DNA from: Euclidia mi
Taxonomy: Eukaryota; Arthropoda; Insecta; Lepidoptera; Erebidae
Direction of reading: 5' to 3'
Assembly: GCA_944739405.2 (NCBI GenBank)
Contig: OX123192.2
Coordinates: 52,566,486-52,630,485 of the forward strand
DNA length: 64,000 nucleotides
Positions within the stretch are counted from its first letter, which is position 1. The number at the start of each line of letters is the position of its first letter. A program made the position numbers and the translations under genes. Positions 45,499 to 57,209 of the stretch are shown here, piece by piece. Under the pieces are notes generated by a model that was given only the letters and a program-made list of their open reading frames with translations, did not search any database and was not told the DNA's origin.

Positions 45499-48400
45499 TC
45501 AGTACAAACAACTTAGAAAGATAATATGATCAGCCCTTTTTGCACCGCAACCAGGAAACTCGACGTTTCTGTACCTATGGATAGGTATATATATGGTAGC
45601 AACATAAAACGGAGGCCATTTATTGTACCTACTACGGTGAAGACAAACAACACTAATGACATCTAACGGACACGGCGTAACTAAATCCTGAATCGCGCAA
45701 TTAAAGTTATCGCACACGATGATTTTTATATACAAGTTCTCATCTAGTTTTGCCAGAGTGTGTTCAACCAAGCTCAATCACCTAATCAGAACAGCGGGTC
45801 ACAAGTATTATAGTATTCAATCATCTTCTTATCTATTGTATTTTATTTTGTTTTTTGAACTAGAGAATACAGCTACACGAACACAATGTTTCTTTAATTT
45901 AACCCTTTTTTATGATCTCATAGGAATTTTGGCAAAAGCCTTATTATTGCACTCCTACGGTCACTAAAGAATTAGGTTGTCTATTAGTTGGTCAGTAACA
46001 AAAGATTTTTATAACTATAGATAATTTCGTACTCCAATACATAAATATTACAATGTGTAGAAGAATATCTTGCTTTTTATAAAAATCAATAACATCTTCA
46101 ATATCAGTAATTACAAGTTATTAATACTATCTATTTCACACTCAAAATCATCTGTATTTGCAACAAACAAATAAATTCTAAAATGTTGATATTCAAAACC
46201 AATTTCGGCTTTAGATCACTACGGCCGTATTTCAGCCGGATAAAATTTATTGGGTGCTAAACGGTTATATTTGCTGTGTCAGCATTCACTATCCTGATTT
46301 ACTGGTGTTGTATATAATTTACCATTGGGCTAAGTAAATTTGAGTATTTTACAGTTCTGCAGAATTTAATGGCTTAAACGCGATTGACAAAGGACAGAAA
46401 CTGCGACCTTTTTATTATGTTTTAATTTTTGAATAGACTCACGCCACTATCGTCGAAGGGATAGACAGATGTATTATATCACACCCATATTACGCCATTT
46501 TATGAATTTAAGTGCATTTTAGATTCTTTGTTATGTTTTCTCAGATATTTAAACATTAGCCGTTTCAGCAGCCTTTTTTTTCTTCATTGAAAACATGATT
46601 TAGTATTTTTATTTATTCAAATTTTTATTTAGCGGAAGCAAAAAGTACAATTTTTTTATCAAGTTGCACTATCACTATTTTGCTGTAAAAGCCACTCTCA
46701 GTTGAAGTGTTTTTATTTCTTTTTGACCTATATGCGCGTCAATACCTGCCAATTTTCAGCTTTAGAAACCAAGTTATCGACATTCATGTTTGGTCAGTGA
46801 GTGATGGGGTTAGAATGTGAGGCTAGACTTATTCCAGTGGATAGCGAATGCGTCTATTGATCAGGAGGTCCCGTGTTCGATTCCCGAGTTAGTTTTGATT
46901 TATGTATATGTAGGAAAATATCTGAAACACAAGGTTTTGTGAATTTTAAAATCATTCGAAACCGAACACAAACACCCAGACAACAATTTATGCACAACAC
47001 ATAGTGCTGTACCACTTACAAATCGAAGCCATAACTCCCAATTGGGTACTTGTGGCCTATCAGTACATATTCACGGTCAAACAGCGCACAGCCAAAACGC
47101 GGTTTGGCATACAATCAACTGAATAGCCAACAAACCTATCTGCTCAAGCCATATCTGATTCCTCCAACATTCATAGAGATTTTCATATGAATAAATTTGA
47201 TACTATTTGCTGTTATTCGAAATTATGTAGTATGAGACCATGCATAGAGTAGTTGGCGACGCCTGGTGATTCAGATGTCCGTTGCTGATGGAGAAATGTC
47301 AAGTAAACATGTACTGTATTTTCGTGCAATTAAGGACTATATCTGTTTGAATAAGGATGATAATTTTATGAGATCTTTACATATTATGCCCTATTATAAT
47401 GATAAGCACAATGAAAAATATGTAGATTTGTTATAGAATGTACAACTTCACTATCCCAAGGAGTATTCCTAGGAACACTCAATTCACCTGACGCCATAAT
47501 AGATACGCGAGTAATACAGAACCACAGCAATTAAATACTCAAGTCTATGAGAACGGAGGACCCAAGGGTAAAAGGGTCCATTTTGTAAATGATATTCACA
47601 AAAATATTCGTGTCTAATTACAAATAATTTAATACAGTAATTTTAAAGGGGCACAAAAGGTCAAACTGTAAACGTCGAGTTTCAAATTATGTAGATTGAT
47701 TTACTTGAAATTAAAGATCTGGGATTTTTTCTTATTAATTGGGCGAGCAGCACCGATAAATTTTGTAGGCAGATGAATTAACAAGGAATTTATATTGTTC
47801 AAGAAAGGGGCGATCCCCCTTTTAATTCCTCTGATTAGGAAAATTTTGACGAAATCGCTGACGCCCGTGTCATTCGAATTGGTGATAACAGAATTTTTGG
47901 GCCGTCCTTGTAATGTTAGGGAGGAAGAATGATGATCTTGGCATTTGGGAAGCGTTTTGCAAAGAGTTATAACAAATTGGTGCTTCGTGAGACCGCCGCG
48001 TTGAAAAGGGTAACTTTGATGGTCAGTTATTGCTGATATTGTAGTGGCGTGTTTAATTTCCGGGTTGGGCAAAGTGCTCTTTTGATTTTAATTTGGTTAT
48101 CAGATGTTCTATTTTGTTATACATCATAATATCAATAATTTTCAAGCCGTAACTTTGGGCCATCGATCTTTCAGCGAAAGGTTTAGCTTTCACTAAATCC
48201 GGATGAATAAAAGCACTGTAGGGGGCTAAGCGTTTCTATCCGTAAGCATTGGGGAAGAAGGGAAAAATAGTGGCTAAGCGTAGTTCCGCATGCTTGCGCC
48301 AACGCATTTTACGGTTCGCCGCACTCGGCTCTAATTTCCATTTAAAGCCGTCACGTCCACCTGTCCGCTGCACACAGCTCACGTCCAACCTGAGCACCTC
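45499..48400. other. No recognised gene; two SINE fragments
   Basis: A frame on the minus strand at 45499-45777 and another at 47701-48072 (123 codons) are open in both copies A and B. I recognise neither, and neither has flanking splice or start context that persuades me. 46439-46500 is a SINE tail relic. 46838-46895 (+) is a tRNA-like SINE head (ATTCCAGTGGATAGCG, TGTTCGATTCC). Copy B 57220-60121. Confidence 0.45.
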
Positions 48401-48404
48401 ATCA

Positions 48405-48660
48405 TCAGCCCTGTATATATTATACTGTCCTACTGTTAGGCACGGGCCTATTCTCACGGTGTAGTGGGTAAGGCCAATAGTTCACCACGCTAGTCATGCG
48501 GGTTGGCGGTCCTCACATGTCTTTTGAGAAAATCATGAGAAACGCCCAGACATGGAGGTTTCCTCACAATGTTTTCTTTCACCGTAAAACAAGCGATAAT
48601 ATAATTAACAATTTTATACGGACTTAAGTTCGAAAAGTCATTGGTATTCGTTAATTCCGC
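48405..48660 (-). repeat. SINE body
   Basis: Same family as 3099-3300: TGTTAGGCACGGGCC, TTCACCACGCTAGTCATG, GGTTTCCTCACAATGTTTTC, CGAAAAGTCATTGGT. No clear head. Copy B 60126-60381. Confidence 0.65.
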
Positions 48661-48669
48661 GGAAATAAT

Positions 48670-49877
48670 GTCGGTGAATCATAGAAGAGTGAGTGTCGGT
48701 AAAGGACTTGGAAACTTAAGTTGCTTGGACCACTGGCGCTACTGAACCAAGACTGAAGGTAGAACAATGTGTTTCGTCTTTTTTTTTCGTCGCAGATGCG
48801 GTGAGAATGTGATGAATTTTTTTATTAAATTTGAGTTGTCAGCGAAAGTAAGTTTCCATTTTAAATTAAATTTGTTTTTAATTTATACATCTGTTTATTT
48901 ACCTTATGTATTTCAGAAACTCCTATACGTAATACATTCCACATAAAGCATGCAGCCTCTCTCTTTGATAAAGACATCTAAACCCATTTTACTCAACTGA
49001 CGACGCCAATCAGGTCAAAGCCCACTCCCATACAGTTGAGAACAAAGGTAAAAAAGAACAGTGGGGTGGCAGCTGGACATAATGATCTCGGAAGTCGTAA
49101 AAGTCTGAAGAAAATTACTGTAATACAAACGAGAAAATATACGATGGACCGACAATCTCTCGTTAAATATATTGTGGTGCTTTATGCGAATGAAACATAA
49201 AATGGAAGACTGAAAACTGTAACCATTTACGATTTTTATACTTTGCTTAATGAAAACAAATGGCTGGAAAATTGCAATTTGCTTTCTTCGAATTACATTA
49301 AAATATTGTTAGTCATTTATAAATCGAAATATGATATTCAGCAAATATATTTAGATGTTGATAAATCGGAATATAGTTTGCAGTTATCGGCCAATTATCT
49401 GTGTAGTGAAAATAAACAATTTGACAAAAAAAAATCTTTGTAGGTACCAAAAACTGCGAATTTAAGTAAATCAGATCAAGATTTTGTAAATAAAGACTAA
49501 ATATAGCAGTACATTTAGTGCTACATTTAGAAATAAACATAATTTATGCAATTATGATTTTTTGCGATAAAATGCTGATTCAATTCTTGATTATAGTCGG
49601 ATGATAGGGATACAAAAATACTTTGGTGACCCGTTAAACGGCTTTGCTTTAGATAAAAATGATTTAGCTAAGACAAAGTAGTATTCTTAAATATCTATAT
49701 TGCGCAAATCTCGCAAATTAGGAGCATGAAATTGTGAAATGTAGCTAGGAGTTTTCAAATTACCTCCTTGGATATTCAGTAAAGATAGGCTTGTACGAAG
49801 AAAATATACCTACCAATTAACTGTTGTTCATGCCACGCAAGTCTGGTATAATATAATATCCGCAAGTATAGTATTTT
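48670..49877. other. Non-coding, nothing recognised
   Basis: Short open frames (for example 49243-49443) are preserved between copies A and B only because the duplication is young. No family resemblance. Copy B 60391-61743. Confidence 0.45.
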
Positions 49878-50132
49878 TATATTTCTATTTTGTATCTTCA
49901 CGCCAGTTTCCACGAAGGGGTAGGTGTAATATTACACCCACATTTCGCCTTATGAATTTTAGGTCCCAGGTAATAGGAAGCGAGTCTATTGCCGTTACAG
50001 ACTGCTAGACACCGTGCTGCTACTGAGAATTCGGAAAAACTCAGTAACTCTTTTGCCCGACCCGGGAATCGCACCTGGGACGTTCCACTCAGCAGATGCA
50101 TGCGCTATCCACTGGACCATGAAGGCAGTCGA
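49878..50132 (-). mobile_element. tRNA-type SINE
   Basis: Flanked by AGTATTTT (49870-49877 and 50133-50140). The minus-strand head has A-box-like TGGTCCAGTGG and B-box-like GGTGCGATTCC. Body and TTCGTGGAAACTGG tail follow. Copy B 61744-61998. Confidence 0.8.
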
Positions 50133-50139
50133 AGTATTT

Positions 50140-50925
50140 TACATTCGTCGACCTGATTAAGTACGTCTTGAAAAATGTACCTGCACCTGCAACCGGCGAG
50201 GGTGTATGAAAAGAGTAATGAACTATTATTTGTCACTAGATTTATACATAGCGCTGACGCGTGTTGCTTTAAAAAATATATACCTAATTATATTCAAACA
50301 CATTGACGATCTTCAACGTTTTGCGTATAAAAACAAAACACAAAGACCGATGCCGTATTTAGGTGGCGATTTAAAGTTACAAGGCATCAAAAACCAACGA
50401 CCAGTCGTGGACAAAGACATATTTTTTTATCTTACGCTAGAATGATGGCGACACAAAATATGCAGCTTATTTTATGTAGGAAACATATAAGCGAAATATT
50501 TCATGCAGAGTGAATATCTTAGCAAAGTGGCACAATTTTCAGGGTTCACAGGTTGAGGGCTTGATAAATGCGTATAAGTTCTTGCTTACAGCAAAATGTT
50601 TACAGTATTTACGAACTATTTTACGTAATGTATTAGACGGAGCATGTAAATGAGATATTCTATGAACTGTTACTTATTTTCTTGAATAATCAACTGCTTG
50701 AAAAATACATGAGAAAGAAAATAACACTTAAGCATACTGTTCAATAAATATTAAAAAATTTGCACAGTTTCAAGTGATTTTTTTTCTGACTAGGCTCGCT
50801 TTAGACTGAATTTTTATATCAGTCACCTAGACGTAGCTGAGGTCGTTGGCTTTTATTGAAGTAAAGTTGAAACAGAGTCGTATTATTACACAATGTCAAT
50901 TTTGTTGTTATTGAGGGCTATTGCT
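50140..50925. other. Non-coding, nothing recognised
   Basis: An 80-codon open frame at 50206-50445 has no family resemblance. Copy B 62006-62792. Confidence 0.4.
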
Positions 50926-51105
50926 ACGTACCCGTGGCTCACAGCGTGATGTTTTATAGCCTTCCTCGATAAATGTGCTATCCAAAACAAGATGATCCGA
51001 AATAAGATTTATCCAAATCGGACGCGTAGTTTCTGAGATTAGCACGGTCAACCAATCAATCAAACAAATTCTTCACCTTTTTTATATTAGTATAGAAATA
51101 CTAGA
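50926..51105 (+). repeat. Dispersed LINE-like repeat end
   Basis: CTACGTACCCGTGGCTCAC, ATCGGACGCGTAGTTTC, CAATCAATCAAACAAA and the end TATATTAGTATAGAA are characteristic of the TTAGTATAG-ending lepidopteran repeats. In copy B it is interrupted by the SINE at 62817-63073. Confidence 0.6.
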
Positions 51106-51164
51106 TGTTGCTAGATTCTCGTTTTCCCACAGGGCTACCGCTGCTAAGATATCAGAGGTACTAA

Positions 51165-51450
51165 CATCAAATTATAACGACTGTCAAAGATTTTCATGGC
51201 AATCGGGACCGACGGCATAACTTGCTCTGCGAGGCACGCGGCAAGCGATAATTAACAATTCAATAATGCACCAACTCCGAAAGGTCAGTGGTATGCGCCG
51301 TGAATTTGAACCCGATACCCTCTGCACGGCAGTCCGCTCAAATTAAACATTTGTGTGCGTGAACATGGATGTTTATCTTGGTGTGGGTGTTTCTATGTAT
51401 AATATGTATATTATTATGTTTGTATCTGCACTAGGCTATCGCTGCCATAT
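51165..51450 (-). repeat. 20834-type SINE interrupted by a fragment of another SINE
   Basis: The outer SINE runs from the AATCGGGACCGACGGC body to the head GAATTTGAACCCGATACC...CTAGGCTATCGCTGCC. Its head is split at 51340-51430 by a fragment (AACATTTGTGTGCGTGAACA to TGTATCTGCA) that belongs to the SINE family of 51930 and 62817. Copy B 63288-63573. Confidence 0.75.
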
Positions 51451-51929
51451 AATAAACTAATACTCTTCAACTATAATTATAATGCCCTGTACAAATAAAC
51501 CAAATATTTATCCACTGGTTCATATCTAAACAGTACTGTGGAGTGTAAATATCTAATTATAACCTGAAATCATTGAACGCAGTACGGTTTTGTCACTTAC
51601 AACTGTCAATAACGAAGTTCGACAAATATTGATGAGCTCTCAAACACTAATTACTGATTGCAATCTATTGAGGCGTTTGATCTGTGGGACTGAGTGGTTA
51701 TGGTTTCGATGGGTTATACGCACATTCAGAACTGTACTATACTTATAAAGGGCTAGAAGGGATTGACGTATCTACATGGATAAAAACCCCAAATCAAATA
51801 AAAAATAAAAAAGGTGCAAAAGCCGCCGATTATACAATATCCCAGATTAAGTCACTGCAAATGTATTTATAAAACTATTTTGGTGTGCAATATAGGCAAA
51901 TATATTTTTATCATATTATCCATAGTTAT

Positions 51930-52165
51930 GACGACCCGGTGGCATAGCGGGAGGGTAACCGACTGCCACGCCGATGGACGCAGGTTCCATTCCCAACTAA
52001 CTCAAACATTTGTGTGCGTGAACATGGATATTTGTGTGGGATGGTACATATAAATTAACAAAAATAAGTGTACATGTTTATCCATTGTCTAGTACTCGTA
52101 CGAGCTCTGCTAAGTTCGGAACTAGATGGTGATGTATGTGGTAAAATATTATTAATATTCAGCAC
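51930..52165 (+). mobile_element. tRNA-derived SINE with (TTA)-type tail
   Basis: A box TGGCATAGCGG at 51940-51950, B box GGTTCCATTCC at 51983-51993, body AACATTTGTGTGCGTGAACA and CTAGTACTCGTACGAGCTCTG, tail GTGGTAAAATATTATTAAT. It sits at the right end of copy A, only ~45 bp before the junction with copy B. Confidence 0.75.
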
Positions 52166-52208
52166 TACCCGCACGTAACAAACTTAATACTAGTTATATA
52201 TTTAGGAG

Positions 52209-52267
52209 GAAGCACTAACTCACGGCTTTGAGAGTTTAAAACTATCTTTTTTGTAATTTTTGGCATT
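52209..52267 (-). pseudogene. 5' stub of the transposase-like ORF in copy B
   Basis: The minus strand keeps MPKITKKIVLNSQSRELV before the duplication junction at 52209 replaces the rest of the frame. The upstream region is identical to that of 40559-40740. Confidence 0.6.
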
Positions 52268-53777
52268 GTACCTACCAAATAAAACACAACAAAAAAAAAT
52301 AACACGCCAATCAGGCAGAATCATAAACCGCATACAAGGCGCTCGTACTGACGTATTCGATCACAATATGGCCGCTCCTATTCATCGATTTCATGCCGAT
52401 TCAATGGTGTCAATCTCTACTGACAGAGGATTCGTTTCATGCATCTGACATTTTGAGGATTATATTTTATTATATTTAAATAATTTATTTACAGTTAATA
52501 ATAATTATAAAAATAGAGAGAGACATACTAAATCAATTTACTTTGTAATTTTTAATATATATTTTTTTAATAATTGTTTTCTTTTGCCAATTTATTTTCA
52601 TAAGTTGAAAATAGTATGCGTGATACGTAAAATGAGAACCTTCATGCATATCATCATACAGCGAAAATACTATAGTAAGCACAGTTACCATTATTAGTTT
52701 AGATATGCGAACAATGTATTTCACGCACAATAAGACAATATGTATGATGTGACACTTGACAGTACTGACAGATAGCACATGCGCAACACTCAATTATTCG
52801 TGCATGCTTTCTTACTTCCAAGAGGAAAATTTCTGCCGTACAAACTTCTATCCTCCCTACAATCCCTCCCTGTTTAATTTTTGCAACTTATGGTAGCCTA
52901 TGTCCGTCTCCATGGTCCAATATATATCTATATTAAATTTCAACAAAATTGGTTCATCATACAATATTATTTAGCGGGTCTTAGTCGCGATAATTTATTT
53001 ATTTCAAGGCATAAATACCTCTGTTATTCTCCTACGTTTTAAAATCGATTAAAATCGGTTCAGTCGTTTTCGCGTGAAAACGGAACATACATACATACAT
53101 ACACACTTTCGAATTTATAATATTAGTAGGGATGTCCTAGATCTTCTCTTGGAGAGCACGTTATACCGTCGGTATCAAATCTTTGAAAGTTGTAGCGGTG
53201 AGTCCCCTCAAATAAACTGATACTAATCTAAGCCATGGAATATCGCTATCCCCTCAAATAAACTGATACTAATCTAAGCCATGGAATATCGCTATCCCTT
53301 TGAGTTAAGGAGGTCAGGCGACAGTCGTTCTGTGGAAAACCTGATATTCTGTCATGTCTGGTTGGACTAATAAGCGTACATCCAGCTTTAAGACGTAAGT
53401 CTCGGATGCAACCGACATTACGCTAGGACGATGATAAATAAGTCTTTGATCTTACGTGCCTTGACTGTATTCGAACTCGTAACAACCAAACGTCTTCCTC
53501 TTCTATATAAGTATTCGCTAAGACGCCTTATTTGTTGTTCCGGTACACTTCAGTATTTTACAAGCCCAATTATTAGGCTGAGCACTTACTACACTAGGTG
53601 CTCAGCCTAATATCTCCAGGCTACCTTGATTTGATTCGTGCCGAGAGCAAACAAAATAAGATCGCGTGTGATAGTTTGTTATACATTGATGATGTGTTAC
53701 CGTGTCTTAAAACGTTTCTATGCAATTAGGTTATATTGACATTCAAATATTTCTTATCCTGAATGGAATACAGTGTT

Positions 53778-54172
53778 GCCGTGTGGTTGACGGCATAGAA
53801 TACAAGTGTCACCACCTCCTGTCTTCCCGTGGGTGTCGTAAGAGGCGACTAAGGGATAACACGATGCAAATACCATCTTTGTGTAGAGACGGAAAACTCG
53901 ACATCAAACCCTAGACGACTGCCTCGTTTGTCTCGCGGCATAAATGTGCGCGTGGGATCGGGAGGTCCCGGGTTCGATTCCTGGGTCGGGCAGTGTTATT
54001 GGGTTTTTCTGTCACAAAATTCTCAGTAGCAGCACGGAGTCTGGAAATGTGCCCGGTACGGCAATAGGCTCGCCCCTTATTACGTGGGACTAAAGTATAT
54101 CTGGCGAAAAGTGGGTGTAGAAATACACCTCTGCCTACCCCTTCGGGGATAAAACGCGTGACGTTATGTATA
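53778..54172 (+). mobile_element. Composite SINE, copy B
   Basis: Second copy made by duplication II, with one substitution noted near 54016. Confidence 0.9.
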
Positions 54173-56171
54173 AATACAATGTTACGCCCATAGTAAAAGA
54201 TGTTGCTAATTACAAGTACTTTCATTTGACATTAAATTCATTGATGGCCGCCGACTGCCCAAAACCGCCCATTGTCTTTTATAAATTTCCTAGAAATTTT
54301 GTGAAGTGAGATAAACTGTATGTAAACCAGAATACAACATCAAAGGACATAATAGCCATTTAGTGTTATAATTATAAAATAGCACTTACTTCTATAAGTT
54401 TAAAGGCGGTTTTAGCTTGACACTTAACTAGTTCAAGCGTGTGAACTAGCTTATATTTTAATAAGTCTTCTAGCCACACAAAATATATACTGAGTTGGTT
54501 GAACGTCAACCGTTCTTCAAAAGCGTCTGAGTTAATTTTCATGAGCTGTTAAATTGACCTAGATGTGAATATAGCATGTTACAAATTGAGGCAAAAAGCT
54601 TTGAAAGCTGTTTCTAGTCCAGACTAAGAAAATAAATTATTTAAAGCAGTAAGAGTCCATGATTATTAAACGTAACTGGGTGAAACTTACAAACGTTTAA
54701 TCTCAAAGTACACAAGGGCTTTCCATCATATCCATGACTTTTGTCTTAGGACCCAATATCTGCTGGCTATTCTAAGCAAATTTAACTGGCTAATTATTAG
54801 CCTTACCATCGAGCGACTGCTGTCTAAATCTTGATGACAGCCGAAATCGTTGGCTTTCAGGTGCTTTCAGAGGCACGGACGGGTGTCGCCCATTTATAAC
54901 CCAAACGGTAATGACTTGAAATCATTAGATTTGGTCACTTATTCGTGGCCTTTTGTCTCCAAGCAACGGTCTTTAATCAATTTAATTAGAAAATTTTATT
55001 AAAAGATTTAAAAAAAGTTTTCTTAGTTCAGTGATACGTTTGAAATGGTGTAGAAATTGGGCTGAAAATTTTATACGGATAATATACTGAAGTTGGTTAA
55101 AAATTTACTCATGGCGATAATGTAGTTAAAATATCTCTAAAAATACAAAAACTCAAGCCAACTATTACCACTACGTTGGCGAATAAAACATCAACACCAA
55201 TAATTTCATTTCCTTTACACCACCGTGGGCACACCCAGGTAAATAAAAGTAAACTCGAACATATAAGGCAAGTCAATCTGATAAGCAAATCACTAACATA
55301 GATAAGACGAATTTAGAAAGCATCATTGATGACTCAGTGAAAAGGCGGACGGTAGATGTAAATCAAAACTGCATCTATCATTATGCCTCAATAAGTTAGG
55401 TATACCTGCAGCCTTACCTATGTTCAATGTACAGTCGAACAACTTCCCGCTAGACAACCATAAGGGCGAGAATCGCTTAGCAAGACATCGTTGCTTCCAG
55501 TACTACTTTACACGCACATTGACACTGGTATACAAAATCAGTTTCTAGTGTTCGACTCAATGAGCGAGACAAAGGATTTTTTTTTCAAACTGTTCCAGCG
55601 CCGACTTGTTTGATTGTACTTAATCATTTTATATGTAAAATTATATTTGGTTTTGATTGCGGGTGAAGCCAAAAATATAGTTCGTACCTCAGATTGAGTT
55701 CAATCAATAAAAACGACTAACTGTGGATTAAAATTGAAGCCACTTTTTTTCACTTAATATATGACAGATTTTATTATGAAGCATAAGCGTTTCTACAGAT
55801 CGACTGCTGTCTGACCTTCACAAGCCAAATGGATAGCGATATTCCACGGCTTAGGCCACTTACCTACAGTTGTCTTAAAGGTACTGATTACGGTTAACAA
55901 TTGTCGGAAAAAATCGTGGGTATTTCTAACAATTATAATCTAGTCATATTTCCATCTTCGTTCTTCAAATAGCAATGAATAAATTAGTAATGAATAAAAT
56001 TGCGTTTATTTATTTTTAGACAAGAGGTACACCCGAACATTTTATTTCAATTTAATCGTTTATACCCGATCCTATGGGAATTTCGGGCAATCCCTTCGTA
56101 GAGCATCCCTGCGGTAACCAAGGAACATACGTTCCAAATTTCAGCTTTTCGTATTCAATGGCTTTGGTATG

Positions 56172-57209
56172 GTATTCTCTCGTTTTCCATAAATTCATTT
56201 GCACTAATATTGTTTGCCATAATCATCCCTGATCATAATATTTTCTTGCACTATTACCATTTATACTAATAACGTTTGCCTTAATAACTCAACAGTGATA
56301 ACTTTTATTTGCCATAAAATGACTTTCTATAACAACATATTATATCATAATAATTAGTTTCCATAAGTAACACATCTCATAATCGACTCTTGACATAATC
56401 AAAATTTGATATAATTATGAAAATAATACATAATATTGTTAGGTCGAAATTAATTATCGTTAACACCCCGACTCAGTGCAATCCGACTCGGATAGGTTAG
56501 GTTAGAAGACTAAAAAAAAACTCCAACTAAAAAAAAAAAACAAAAATAACACCCAGAAGTAGGAGCCCCGCCAAGCGGGGCTCCGCCGAGCTTAGTTAGT
56601 ACACGCCATATGAGTTTTAGTTTTAGGTTTAATTGTGAATAAAAAATCTGGGGTTTGGTTTCAAAACAAGTCGCCCGAATTTGAGGGTATTGGTGGTGTA
56701 GGGGGCTTAAGGGAGTTAGTTTTAATCCCCTAAAAGTAATTTAGGCTGCCGGAGTTGCGTCTAAATATTTTTAAACAATTTCCAAAAATTCTTCATTCAA
56801 ATAAGTATGCAAAACGGAACGTAATTTTAGGTTTTATGTAAAAGTAACTAAATAGGTTGTGTTAGGTTCTCTTTTGACCCTTTACCCGAAAATAGGAGCC
56901 CTGCAAAGCAGAGCTCCGTCAACCTCAGTTTATTAAACTAGTGTGAAGAATGTGGAAGTTGGTAGAAGTTTATGGTGACTAAAACTTATGGAAAATGGCA
57001 TTATTGAAAAAGAAAATTATAGCAAATAATTTTATGGATTTAAATTATTATGACACTTGATCGATTATGACCAATGGAATTAGTGAAAGTCATTTTATGT
57101 CATTTCACGATTATGGCAACTGAAGCGTTATTTCTAATGAAATTATGGCAAATACCAGTATGGCATATGAAATTATGGCATTTTAAATTATGGCAAACAT
57201 TAGTAAACC
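56172..57209. mobile_element. ATTATGGCA-cluster element, copy B
   Basis: Same element and same 10-bp flanks (56162-56171, 57210-57219), duplicated with segmental duplication II and also 1038 bp long. Confidence 0.7.

Larger units (their letters stand above)
40502..52208. repeat. Segmental duplication II, copy A (11.7 kb)
   Basis: Directly followed by copy B in the same orientation. Offset is 11707 at the start, 11720-11721 in the middle, 11866 after 49867 and 12123 after 50950, each step explained by an indel. Identity is very high, with only scattered substitutions seen. The left junction shares GAAGCACTA. Confidence 0.97.

Noticed and set aside
45499..45967. Two opposite-strand frames preserved in both copies A and B
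   Set aside because: Preservation is explained by recent duplication; non-ATG starts, no motif, no splice context.
47701..48072. 123-codon minus-strand frame conserved in both copies
   Set aside because: Not recognised; one replacement substitution between copies and no supporting signals, so not called a gene.
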